From assembly GCF_001039355.2 (NCBI RefSeq), contig NW_019774358.1:1-64000 (forward strand): a DNA stretch of 64,000 bases. Reading direction: 5' to 3'. Below are positions 36,800 to 47,700 of this stretch, piece by piece. The position numbers were made by a program, and so were the translations under genes. Origin of the DNA: Lingula anatina. Lineage: Eukaryota > Brachiopoda > Lingulata > Lingulida > Lingulidae. Below the pieces are notes generated by a model. That model did not search any database and was not told the origin of the DNA. It was given only the letters and a program-made list of their open reading frames with translations. How positions within the stretch are numbered: position 1 is the first letter of the stretch; the number at the start of each line of letters is the position of its first letter.

Positions 36800-36969
36800 T
36801 ACACCCTGGAGTCCACACCTACCCACAGCTCCTCTTTCATAGTCTTCCTGGAGGACAAGAATAGGTGGTGCCCCGTGATACACAGGGTGCCCTCCACTGG
36901 CTCCTTGAACGGCAGCCTCAGCACCACGCCGTCCAGCTTAGGAACCTTGATGAATTCTGCAAACTCCAT
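29408..36969 (-). CDS. MTMR9: Myotubularin-related protein 9 (catalytically inactive phosphatase)
   Basis: Fourteen coding exons run from high to low coordinates: 36823-36969, 36202-36364, 35511-35659, 35183-35311, 34590-34743, 34183-34287, 33652-33777, 33239-33341, 32804-32942, 32258-32342, 31936-32005, 31440-31539, 29781-29908 and 29408-29522. All phases agree, giving 570 residues (vertebrate MTMR9 is about 549). It begins MEFAEFIK with a PH-GRAM domain, has the myotubularin core ([21 protein letters not shown]) and ends in a coiled coil ([15 protein letters not shown]). The P-loop, HCSDGWDRT in active enzymes, reads HGSEGMDTT, so both catalytic Cys and Arg are absent. MTMR9 relatives are pseudophosphatases that bind and stimulate MTMR6/7/8 in phosphoinositide turnover. 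A short 5' UTR piece (36970-36988) follows an acceptor. Confidence 0.95.
29723..29771. repeat. (TC)n microsatellite in MTMR9 intron 13
   Basis: A TC run on the plus strand (GA on the sense strand) ending about ten bases from the exon 13 donor at 29780. Confidence 0.95.
30296..31512 (-). repeat. 71-bp minisatellite carrying 17 copies of the MTMR9 exon 12 splice donor
   Basis: Seventeen units with an exact 71-base spacing contain the last part of MTMR9 exon 12 (encoding [14 protein letters not shown]) and its donor CTG|GTAAGT. The donors follow minus-strand positions 31440, 31369 and so on, every 71 bases to 30304. The inner units look identical; only the outermost two vary. The last one has TTG|GTAAGTCTTC and encodes APRSL. 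The unit junction coincides with AAGT, shared by exon 12 (GAGAAGTACATC) and the terminal donor (GGTAAGTCTTC), which suggests that this microhomology seeded the duplication. Confidence 0.97.
31903..31918 (-). promoter_or_regulatory. Poly-G run (sense) downstream of MTMR9 exon 11 donor
   Basis: A C16 tract on the plus strand reads as uninterrupted G on the MTMR9 sense strand, beginning about 17 bases after the donor at 31935. Long G runs near a 5' splice site can bind hnRNP F/H-type factors. Confidence 0.6.
32585..32800 (-). repeat. Degenerate tandem repeat ending at the MTMR9 exon 9 donor
   Basis: About eight imperfect units of roughly 25-32 bases have the core TCACATCTAACACAATC. They abut the donor of exon 9 at 32803. 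Confidence 0.7.
33111..33228 (-). repeat. (GT)n(GA)n compound microsatellite after the MTMR9 exon 8 donor
   Basis: On the sense (minus) strand the intron opens GTAAACGTAGG and then runs into GT repeats followed by GA repeats. A degenerate array of about 22 bases per unit (core AAACTGTACC) lies on the other side of exon 8 at 33350-33480. Confidence 0.9.
35419..35500 (-). pseudogene. Partial tandem duplicate of MTMR9 exon 3, donor lost
   Basis: The 3' two thirds of exon 3 (35520-35590, containing GATTGTTGACATAGCT on the plus strand) recurs 101 bases away in the downstream intron at about 85-90% identity. The position matching the donor (GAG|GTAAAC) reads GAG|GACATT, so the copy cannot be spliced at the same site. 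Confidence 0.85.
35908..36124. mobile_element. Miniature inverted-repeat element (family M1), MTMR9 intron 2
   Basis: Near-perfect terminal inverted repeats start GACTGCATTCCCACAGATTT at 35908, and the reverse complement ends at 36124. The inner end carries the family motif GATCGATCCATCTGG. The element is 217 bases long with no coding capacity, and ends about 80 bases from the exon 2 donor. Confidence 0.85.
36735..36801 (-). repeat. (GT)n(GA)n compound microsatellite after the MTMR9 exon 1 donor
   Basis: On the sense strand GT repeats begin about 20 bases after the donor at 36822 and are followed by GA repeats. Confidence 0.95.
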
Positions 36970-36988
36970 CCTGGACAGATGAATAACT

Positions 36989-39988
36989 CTGGAATTGAAA
37001 TAGAATAAAAATCCATAGAGAAATGGCTTACTTCCAAGTTGAAAAGTAAAAATTCATCCAGTGGCAACTTAGAAGCTTGATGGTGGAGACATGAATAATG
37101 CTGGAATTGAAAATCACTTCAGTATAAATGTACATGTATACAAAGTATGCACAAATATATGATCTTTGATGAAATCTTTGAGAGGCAGCAATCTGTTACA
37201 GACCATTTCTCTTGGATAACTAGATTTCTAAGTACTTTATTTTTAAAAATTATATCCATTTGTGTTAATTGCATATCTGTTTATGTTTGATTACAATAAA
37301 GTAACATAACATGAACAAAATTTAACCTAGCAATATCAGTTTCAAAGACTACAAGAAACTCGACCCAATTCCCAGAGAGTAATTACTGTACACAAAAATC
37401 GAAAGGCTCAGTCAAGCAATTCTATAATATCAAATGTTCAAAGCATGCAAGTTGCAACTCAGTTTGTAATCATGGAAAACCTAGGGTAATCAATAAAAAA
37501 CACATTTCCATATTTCTGACCTTGGATGTGTGGAACCTAGACAAAAATCCATTATCAGGGGGATTTTATAATGTAAAACACATAGGGATATAAGGTTGTC
37601 TGTGACGCTTTCTCCAACCAGTTTTTAAGCAAAACATTCCTACATTTATTTTTCATTCCATTTTGAAATATTAAGACTACATCTAGATAAGATAAAACAA
37701 GTATGATTTACTCTACCTACAAAAATAATTAGAGGATTTCCGATGCTTTTTGGTGCTAGTACAACAAAACCATTCTAATTTAAATAATAAATATAGTGCC
37801 ACTCTTTTGATTACTCTTTCTCTACATCCCTGTACAGTAAATTGATTATCTCAAAACTAATCAAGAGTTACTGGTCTGAAGATGAAACCTACAGATAATG
37901 AATCTTAAACAACAGTTCTAATTATCATTATTCTAGCCAGACAAATTACTTTTAAAAAAAGCCTGATGCGAAATCAGATCCACGAGTCAATTACATTTTA
38001 CCAGTGCCTATCATTGCCAACAAAAACACAGTATGGTATCAAATACTCTCAGCCACTGATGCAAATTCTCCAGACCCCATTATTCATGCTCTGAGTACCC
38101 AACTGATAAATTCACCCTGTAATTCTAGTGACAATTCAACTGGCTATTGATCTTGTGGATCCATATACTGTACACAGTAATCCACTCTAGTCCATGTACA
38201 AAGCTACACACATGTTCTTGGGTGTCTATAAATTGCCTTACAACTTCTATTGATTAGTGGCATCAAAGCATGAATTCTGCTAAATTGGGTACAAAGGAAA
38301 AAAAGTAAAAGTGAATCTTGCCATCAATTATGTTTAAGCACTAAACAACTTAAGAAACCCAAATTAAGTAATGGTTTATTTCTTTCATCATTTTTGGCGG
38401 ATTTTCGTGTGCGTCAAAGGCTTACCAAATAGCAGTGTAATTAATAAGTATTAGCTCAGCATCTGTGCTATATTTCATGGGTACATTTGGGCAAAGAAAG
38501 CCAAGGTGTGAATTTACTGGGTTGACAAGTTATTTCAAGTGTACTATAATTATGTGAAAGAGATTAAATGTCTTGGGAGTTCAACCCCTAGGTCAAAAGA
38601 CCATACACACCATCTACGGTCTACTGTACATAGATCGAACCAACTCTGTGGAGACTCTTGCTGTGGGCAATCAGCTTATCTAAATGATACATCCCCCCCC
38701 TTGCCTTGAGTAAAATACACAAAAGCTGATTATTATATGAGTATGATGGAAACATGGCGAAGCATATCATCCAGTTAAGCTGATTGCACTTAGTGCCCTT
38801 GCAGAGATGGATCGATTTAGGTAGACCGATGGTGTTTATGTGAATGGGGTCTTAGTCTGAAATGATGTGAACATAGCTCAGTGGGAATATACTAAAGTGC
38901 CTCTTCTTAGTTTGACTTCTCAATTGCGGGTCAAGATAAGAGGCATTTAGTGTATTGATTTTTACTGTAATGTTAATATACAGCAATTCCATTTCTTACA
39001 GAATACACAGACTCCACATAACAAAAATGCACATAAAAACCAGTCCTACAACAGTAGCATGTATGAGTGCTGATCAAGTTATAAAAAGTTGAAATAATAA
39101 AAAATTTCATAATAAATGTTTTTGGACAGGTATATTAATTAACAGTAGCATGAGCTACTGACAAAATAAATGTAAGACTGGTATATTTCACATGTATCAA
39201 TACACATAGTTAAGACACCCTAAGAAGGTGACAATGGCAATGTATACATATAATTATACAAGCAGTGTATTTCACAATTTATGATTCTATTTTCTAAACA
39301 ACTTCATATTGAAGTCAATCAATGTCTTAGAGATTTGACCAATTTTGTCTCCAATAAGACAAAAGTTTAGGCTGTAAAACTGAGAAACATTAGTCCTGTT
39401 GGGAGAAAAAATACAAATGGAAACTGGGAAAATAATATTCTGCTGTGATATAAAAAATTAATTGATAAATTCAATCACACAATAATATCAAAGTAATTTT
39501 TTTTCACTCACTTGTAAGCATTAAACTAGTGTCTATCAGACCTGTACTAGTATTTCAAACGTCATTTAATCCACAAACATTTAACAATTATTACATTATC
39601 ATTAGTCAATTTATACATTCATGATTATTTTATTTTTGTTATTAATATTTTTTGTAAATTTCAACAAGATATGAGTGTTGACAATTGTCAATGGGACCGG
39701 TAATGTTGGTCTTAAAGCCCACAGTAAATTCGACTCGTATTTCCCTCCAGTCTTTAACAAAGCGACAGAATTAAGTTTATGTACAATGTTTAAGCGGCGC
39801 CGTTTGCATCCAACCCCTTCTTTCTCTGACGCTGAGTAATTCGCAGCAGACGAAATCAAAATGTCCATTTCTTTTTCACCTGAATCAGCCCATGGATTAC
39901 GTATATCTGTGAAGGGCTGAATGAGATATTATGGCAGTCAGGTATAAAATGAAATGATGCCTAGTATTCTAAGTCCCGTTATCTTACC
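36989..39988 (-). other. MTMR9 5' non-coding region (first intron)
   Basis: There are no coding exons. An acceptor at 36989-36990 precedes the initiator exon, and a consensus donor (CAAAG|GTAAGA, exon ending at 39988) makes 39989-about 40250 a likely 5' UTR exon. A second possible donor is near 39879. A diverged duplicate of the initiator-exon 5' edge (GAATAATGCTGGAATTGAA) lies near 37090. Confidence 0.5.
38597..38853. mobile_element. Miniature inverted-repeat element (family M1), MTMR9 5' intron
   Basis: The left arm contains CCATCTACGGTCTACTG and GATCGAACCAACTCTG. The right arm is the complement of CCATCGGTCTACCTAAATCG followed by GATCCATCTCTG. A C8 run (near 38693) and AATCAGCTTA-type subterminal motifs lie inside. 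Confidence 0.75.
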
Positions 39989-40303
39989 TTTGGTGTATGA
40001 AATGTGAAAAAATATCCCCTTTTCACAGTTTCTTCATTATGCAGCAAATAATCTTTTAAATCCGGAAGTATAGGTGCCAGCAGAATTGCGCAGTAAATTA
40101 TAGAACTTCTTCCATTGGTTGGACTTGAGTGGGTTATGTTTAAACTGCAATATTTCTGTACATTTGCCAAAATAAAATAAAGTAACATTTTATTACACCA
40201 TAAATCGTTAAATTGTCTTCATATAGTTTAAGTTCAATAGATAACAAGTGTAAAATATTTTTTGATTGTTTAAAGTGCGGAGAGGGTTACCAATGAATAC
40301 AAA
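39989..40303. promoter_or_regulatory. Head-to-head promoter region of MTMR9 (minus) and the ZC2HC1A-like gene (plus)
   Basis: The presumed MTMR9 5' UTR exon and the ZC2HC1A start codon (40304) are about 300 bases apart on opposite strands. CCAACCAATGG (minus strand, near 40110) provides a CCAAT box. The exact start sites cannot be seen. Confidence 0.5.
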
Positions 40304-43300
40304 ATGGCGGAATACAGTGGTATGTATGCTAATTTGCTCTGAAAAATCTACATTTCTTTGCATGAATAGCGAGAGCATGTTGTTTTTCATTGAAAAAGTT
40401 GTTCTAATTGGCATTAGCTACACTTTGATTATTTTTTTCTGTGAGATGATGCTTTTAACATAAATTATCAGAGATTGAAGTCGACTCTGGAATTTTTTCG
40501 CAAAATATTTTATTGACGGGAGTTTTGAAGTTGTCAACGTGCTGTTTCGTAATGTTTGTCGTTGAATTGAATAATATATTCAATTGATATCTGTTAATTT
40601 CTTAATGTCAGTGGTTATAACAACGAAGATCACAAAAAAGCTTGATCAAATCTGCGTTTTTCTCCTTTGAACTTTGATATCCCACGTTTTTTAAAGGAAA
40701 TGAAGTACATGTATCATTAGATGAATTTAGTTATTGGATTTGCTTCTAGCAGTCCTAGTTTTAAAGTGAATGGCATTATTTTGATCTGCTATCTATTTAT
40801 ATTGAAAAAAGCCATAAAATTATAAGTAAGGAATGTAATGTTTGCAAACAATCACCTAAGTTGGGTTCGTTTTTCCAGAACATAACTTAATGTATACTCT
40901 GGGAGACAGATGAACTTTTTTAACCAACTTATTTTTATTGTAATAATTGCAGATAGTGGTGGAGGTGGAGGTCCCAATGATGGACTTTCACCATGCAATA
41001 TATGTGGACGAACATTTATGCCAGAGAGTTTGGTGAGTTAGCTCATTATCATACCTGAATCTTGACGGTATATCTGCACTTGAATGTACAACAGCAAAAT
41101 ATTATTTATTTATTTATTTATTTATAATTGCAAAGTACATAATATTCATTTTTCAGTCACTGGTTATTTCTTTTTTCTTAGGAGGGTATTAAAGTATAAA
41201 CATCATACAAAATCTGATAATCACTAATGTGACTCACAGTGTCACCTTATTAGAATGACCCATGATAATAATCAAAACTTGTCACAGAATGATAATGACA
41301 AGGGTTTAATTTCAGGCTCGCCATGAAAAGATTTGTGCGAAAAATGCTTCCAAATCCAGGAAAGTGTTTGTATCTGGCAAACAGCGTGCCGCGGGCTCGG
41401 ACATACCCATGGATAAAATTGTCAAACCTGGAGAAGTGCCTTCTCATGAGGTGAGTTTGGAGATGACCCCTACCCCCCTTTACCACCCCCCTTTTCCATC
41501 CCACATGATCCATCATTCCACCCCTATATGAAACAAATATTTAGAGTTTGCTGAATGCCAATAGGCTGTGGGGAATCAGTGCTTGGTAAATGTGTTGCCA
41601 AATAGAAGAATTCCTACTCACAGGATAGTTCTGGAGATGAAGACTCCCTCACCCCACCTTCCTTAATATAGGGATTTGATACAGAGTTGGTGAATAGGCA
41701 AGTGTAGAAATATGTCAGACTGCTCGGTCTTTACTAGAGGAGGACTAGTCATTTTACACAGGACTGGAGGGATGGTCATTTTACAGAAGAGGGATAGCTA
41801 AGATATTTGGTCTTACTTGTGGAGAAGGAGGGTCATCCTTGGCAAGTTATAAAGCTATAAGACACGAGAATTGGAGACAGTCATGGTCATGTTGTTTTTC
41901 TGAATGGCTACATGATAGGGGCGGATTTAGGCCGTCTTCTGGGTCTTCCGGAAGACGGTCAGATTTTTAAGTTTACATTGACAGGTATCTAATGTTTTCT
42001 GTCGGAAGACGGTCAAAAATGGAGGATGGATTAACAAAGATAATTTAGAAGACTGTCAGAAAATATCTCTGGATCCGTCCCTGCATGAGAAAATGCAACT
42101 CTTTTGGATCATGGAAAGAACACCTGCAGGCTATTGGGTTGTACTCTACAGATGTATGCTTTTAAAAGCTTAACTAGCTTCATTTTGTTTTACATGTGCC
42201 CTGCCTGCTTTGAATTAGTCTGTTTCCCCACTTATTTTCAAGCCTTATTCTTATAACAGCTTCATAAATTCTAAGCTTTCATTTTGCTTTTGTATAGTTT
42301 TCCTTTGTTTGTTTTAATTTTCATCCTTAAATTCTTTGTATAATTTCTGTTCAGACACTTATATTACTTAATTTTTTCTTTCATCTTGTACTGATTTCCC
42401 ATTAAATTCGCTTCTTCTTTTTCTTTCTTTCTTTCTTTCTCTCTATCCTTTCTTTTTCCTTTCTCTCCTTCTTTTAGCGCATAAGGCGCAATGTACCTTC
42501 AGTGCCTCGCACAAAGGATCTCCTTGAGGAGGACAGGATAAAGAAGGAGAAGCAAAAAGAAAAGCTAACAGCCAAGCTTCCAAAAGCACCTGCTTACAGA
42601 AGTAGAGTTACTGTAGTGGCGAGTAACACTACAAATAATACCCAGTCAGGCCCTTCCGAATATCGTGCATCCTCCCAGATGGGAGCGGGACACGATCCTC
42701 AGTCTGGCTCCTCCGGATATGATGCAACCTCCCAAATGGATGTGGGACACGATCCTCAACCCAGCCCTTCTGGATACTGTGCATCCTCCCAGATAGGAGC
42801 AGGACATGATCCTCAGCCTGGTTCTTCAGGATATCAGGCATCAGCCCAGAGAGAATCTGGATTTAGGAACATGGCTGATGAATTCAAACAGTTGGTCGGA
42901 AAGTATAACAACTTGGCCATCAGCATGGGAGTTCCAGTGAGAGTTGAAGAAAACAGCCAAGGGTCTGGGACTGAAGCTAATGTTCTTGGAGGAGAAGGTG
43001 GAGCAGTGAGAGGAGCAGAAGGCGGAGCAGAGGGAGGAGAAGAACATAGCAATACTGACATCCTGAGGGATGAATTCAACAATGCTTCCAATATGATGAA
43101 AAAAATGCAGACCATACATGAACTGTTGACAGGGGAGTATGAGGACATGGCTGACAGGTTCAAACTTTGGGAGGAAAGAGAACAGCAAAAACTGCGTGAG
43201 GCTACTTTAGCTCAGAACAACAGCAGCGGCTTAGTTACAACATTGCCCCCTATTGATGGTGAACAGAACCAGGCAGTGCTGCCCCCTATTGATGGTGAAC

Positions 43301-44764
43301 AGAACCAGGCAATGCTGCCCCCTATTGATGGTGAACAGAATCAGGCAAGACTGCCCCCTATTGATAGTGAACAAAATCATTCAAGCCACGATGAACAGGG
43401 CAGCAGCAGCAGCAGCAGCAGCATAGCTGCAAAACTGCCACCTATTGACAGTGGACAGAGTCAAGCAAGTCAAGATGAAGAAGAAGACACTAGAAGGCAG
43501 CAAAGACACGCAGTCACTGTGAACAGCCTGAGATATCTGGTGAACCATGGTGTCCTCATGTACCAGATATCAGGGGACAAAGACCAACCTCTAGTGGTCT
43601 TACAGGGTGATGAACTGGAAGTCATTCTCCTTGGCCTACAGGGGGCAGTGCGGGCAGACCGTACATCAAGAGAGGGTCTGGCCCCTCAACCACTGGAGCC
43701 CTGTCCACCAGTTGTGCCTTCGACGCGTCAACAGCAACGCTTGAATACTGCACGTGGCTATAACGTTAGTACTAGTACTCAGAAACTAGGCTGCTTGCTT
43801 AACCTAAGCTCTTCTCTTTTGATTTATGTTTTTTTACTTTATTTAACTCCTTGAATTTTTAAAGTCCTTTGCTTAATTTGTGTACTTTGCTTTGTATTCA
43901 CATTGATAGAGAGCTAACTTATGCTTGTAGTTTTAGCTGCATGCTTTTTGTATGCTATTCTCATACTTAATTTTTTATTATTTACTTAACACAACACTTA
44001 ATTTTATCTACTTTTGCATGCTTTTTACCTCTCACCATGATTACAAGTTTGAGTTAAAGGTGATGAGTTTGATATAGAACATGCACCTTTGTATATTACA
44101 GTCTCCAGCTTCCAAGTCAGGAAAAAATATGGCAAGTCAATTTTTTCAATTCTGAATATGTTTCACTCTATTTTCCACTCACATTTATATATTCATTTCA
44201 GTACAAGTATTGTTTAAAAGGTTCCTATTTTAAGAACTAATGAATTAAAAATATACAGAAACTAAAAAAAATCTCAATTTTCCCCATTGAAAACATTGAG
44301 TCCTTACCATATTTTCTATAAGCTTTTGAAGAATATTACACAATAAGTTGTGATAATACTTACATATTTTTAAATCTGTTTTTAAACTTACAATGTAAGT
44401 GACATTATAATAACAGAAATATGTATTATTTTACTCATGTGCACATGTAGAATAATGTAAATCCATTTAATATATTTAGTTACAGGACTAAACTTGAAAA
44501 ACTCTTCATTACCTTTGTCCAAAGTTTTATTTTTTGAAATTACCATTTTTTGAATAGGGAAAAAAAATAATAACAAAAACAAAATTTTCTGTTTCCTAGA
44601 TAAAAAAATAATACCATTTTCATTTCAGGGTGGACCTAAAAAGAGCAACTGGCGAGCACAGCACCAGGAGTTTGTCAAAAACATCAGGAATGCCAGGGGG
44701 GTACAAAGGGCCTTAGAGACTGGTGCTCCACTTCCTCCTCCACCAGCACCCTCTATTAACCCAG

Positions 44765-44797
<33 letters not shown>

Positions 44798-47700
44798 GGG
44801 CTGTGTATGTGACTATGTGTGTGACTGTGTGTGTGTGTGTGTGTCTGTGTTTGTGTGTGTGCTTGTATGGCTGTGTATGAGCTTGTGTATAACTGTGTGC
44901 GCTTGTGTGACTGTGTGTGTGTGTGTTATTGTGTGTGGGTGTGTATATTTATGCATGTGTGTGTATGTGTGCTTGTGTGGATGAGTGCATGCTGCTATAT
45001 ATGAACGTGTATGTGCATGTGTGTATTAATGTGCATGTGTGTATTAATGTGCATGTGTGTATTATTATGGCCATGGTTACATGCTGGTGTCTATGTATGT
45101 GTGTATACAAAGACGTCCAGGTATTTGATAACTTTCAAAATGAAAACATTGTGTGTATGCCTATGAGCACATGCTCATGCATGGGGAATGTCTCTCACCA
45201 GTTATGTTTTTTCAGCAAAGAATTTAATCAGCTGTATTATGCACTCAAAGTTGCAATTATAAAAGTTTGACAATAATCATTAAAGAGAAGAAAAAGATAT
45301 TTTATAAAGTATGTGAAAGATATTTTCGGAACATATTGCATTTTTCATCAAATTGCTATTTTTATTTTCCTTCAGACTATGTGCAATGCCCACACTGCAG
45401 CCGCAGGTTCAATGAAAGCGCCGCGGAGAGACACATGCCTTTCTGCAAGGAACAACACGAGCGCATTGGAAACACTAAAAAACCTGGAGTCGCAGAAGCC
45501 AGGGCAAAGGTGCTCACCCGGACACAGGTACTTGAAATAGATTCTTTCATTTATTTTTTATTTATTCCTTAGAAAATCTCAAATGAGATAAAGGGGTTCT
45601 GGATTTATCCAGAAATGTACATATTTTTTGTGTTGTGGATGCTGTAATTAGTCGCATGCACTTCTGGATTTTTTTAATCAGTCCATTGTCATCTCTAAAG
45701 CTTCATCAGCAAAGATCATACAATGCTGTCTAATGAAAAAAGAAGAAAATATTATGTAGATGATAGATTAAATGATGTTTCTGATCTAATAATTTTACAT
45801 TATTTTAGTATAAATGGCCATGCCAAAACAGTTTTAATGTGCCTTATTAAATAAAGTACATAATTCCAATATGTAATGTTTTTCATATAAGAATTTTTCA
45901 TTATTTCAGTACAAAATGCCCTGCTCAAAGTAGATGGGCATTGTCTGGTCATAAAAGGAATAAAAAAATGACATGTTATAGAAATGAAATTGTAAAGCAA
46001 GAATCATTCATCATTTCAGTACAAAGTGCCCAAGCCAAAACAGAAGTCGGGTGCAGTAGCCCCCACCACACGCAGCATGATAACCCCTCCTGACAGAGAA
46101 GGCACCGCGTACGCAAGTCCTGCTGGGAAACCCCCCGCCAGCCGGCCTACAGCCACACGATCTGCTGGTACGTTACAGATTGGTTACAGATGTGTTACTG
46201 TAATAGATATGTTACAGATATGTTACAGATTTGTTGCAGATATGTTACAGATATGTTACAGATTTGTTGCAGATTTGTTACAGATTTGTTACAGATATGT
46301 AACTTTAGCAGATACATCACAGATATGTTATAGATTTGTTACAGATTTGTTACAGATATATAACAATATGAGTTGGATCCTCCAACTTCACTAGAAACTC
46401 TCCTTGCAGTAGAGATATCATTTCTTTGTGCTTTAGATCTTAGTATTTTTATTTTGTAAGTAATGTCACTGCTTTTTGTTTCAAAGGTTCACAAAGCTAT
46501 AGTTTACACTCTTATTATGTTTTGTTTAATTCATTTCAGTAATTACAACAAATTTAATCAAAATTGATGGATTATTGCCTCCCTTTCCTTTTTAAATGGA
46601 AAAAAGATTATGTCTATTATACAGGAACAGAATGATTTATGAATGATTAAAAAACAAGATTTGGGCTCTTAAAAGATATTTCATTATTGTGAAATACTTC
46701 AGTGGTAATATTTTTAAAGAAGCTTGAAAACTCTGATGGTAATTCATTGGTGTATTCTATTGATAATGATCATGAGTTAAAAATTTTCACTTTCAACACA
46801 AAAGTGAAACTATGTGTGTGAGGTATAAAGCTTCATTTTTGTGTAGAAAGCAAAAAGTTTAAACTTATGATCATGTCAATTAAAGACATTTGAAAAAGTG
46901 AGATGCTTGAATTTTGGAATAATGACCCAATACTTTCTGGAAGAGAAAAAATACATCCAAAAAAGGGGGATTTTGTGCGAGTAATTACCATGATAGATCT
47001 TATTAGCATCGTTTTGTTTCTTTTTCTCTTGTTTATTTTTGCACTTTCTTCTCCCTTCCTCCAGCAGCTCCTCACCCACCTTCCACTGGTAGAACTACAA
47101 CAGGTAGGTGAACACTTAGACCAGTTCACACCAAGACTTACTTAGACTTAGTTAGGAAGTGCACCAGTTGACATCACCAAAGTCTGTCACCAGTGAATTA
47201 CTTTTGACTGTTAGCTACATGCATGATGTCACAGCTTTGACTTCTTTGAATTTTAAACCACATTTCAGGAAATGATAAAATGTTTGCTAAGTTTTTTCAA
47301 ACACTTAATTTGGCCTTCTTTTCCTTTTCTTTTAACCAAAATGAAAAAAAGAAATAAATAAAAACTAAAATAATACAGGAATTGACCACCTGCCTCCTGT
47401 GTGGACCATGTGACATGCTAATGTGACCTTTGACCTTTTGTTTCAGGGTCTCGCTCAACTTACGACCCTGATGCTGCTGAGGCTAGACTAAGACAACAGT
47501 TAAACAGGGGCAAGACCAAAGACACACAGAACAAGGTAAGGCCAGTGTTTATCTGTTTATCTGTTCACATAAGGTCAAACTTAAAGCCTGCGAAGACATA
47601 TTTAACATTAGGTCCAGCCAGTGTTGAAGTCAGTTCACATCAGGTTTAAATGAGATCTTTAAAGACATTTTCTGTTGAGTATGAGCAGTTTTTATCTATG

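Noticed and set aside
46026-46394. Exon 8 continuing as an open frame through the GTTACAG array
   Set aside because: A donor at 46168 gives the correct phase to exon 9, and the array length differs between copies, as expected of intron.
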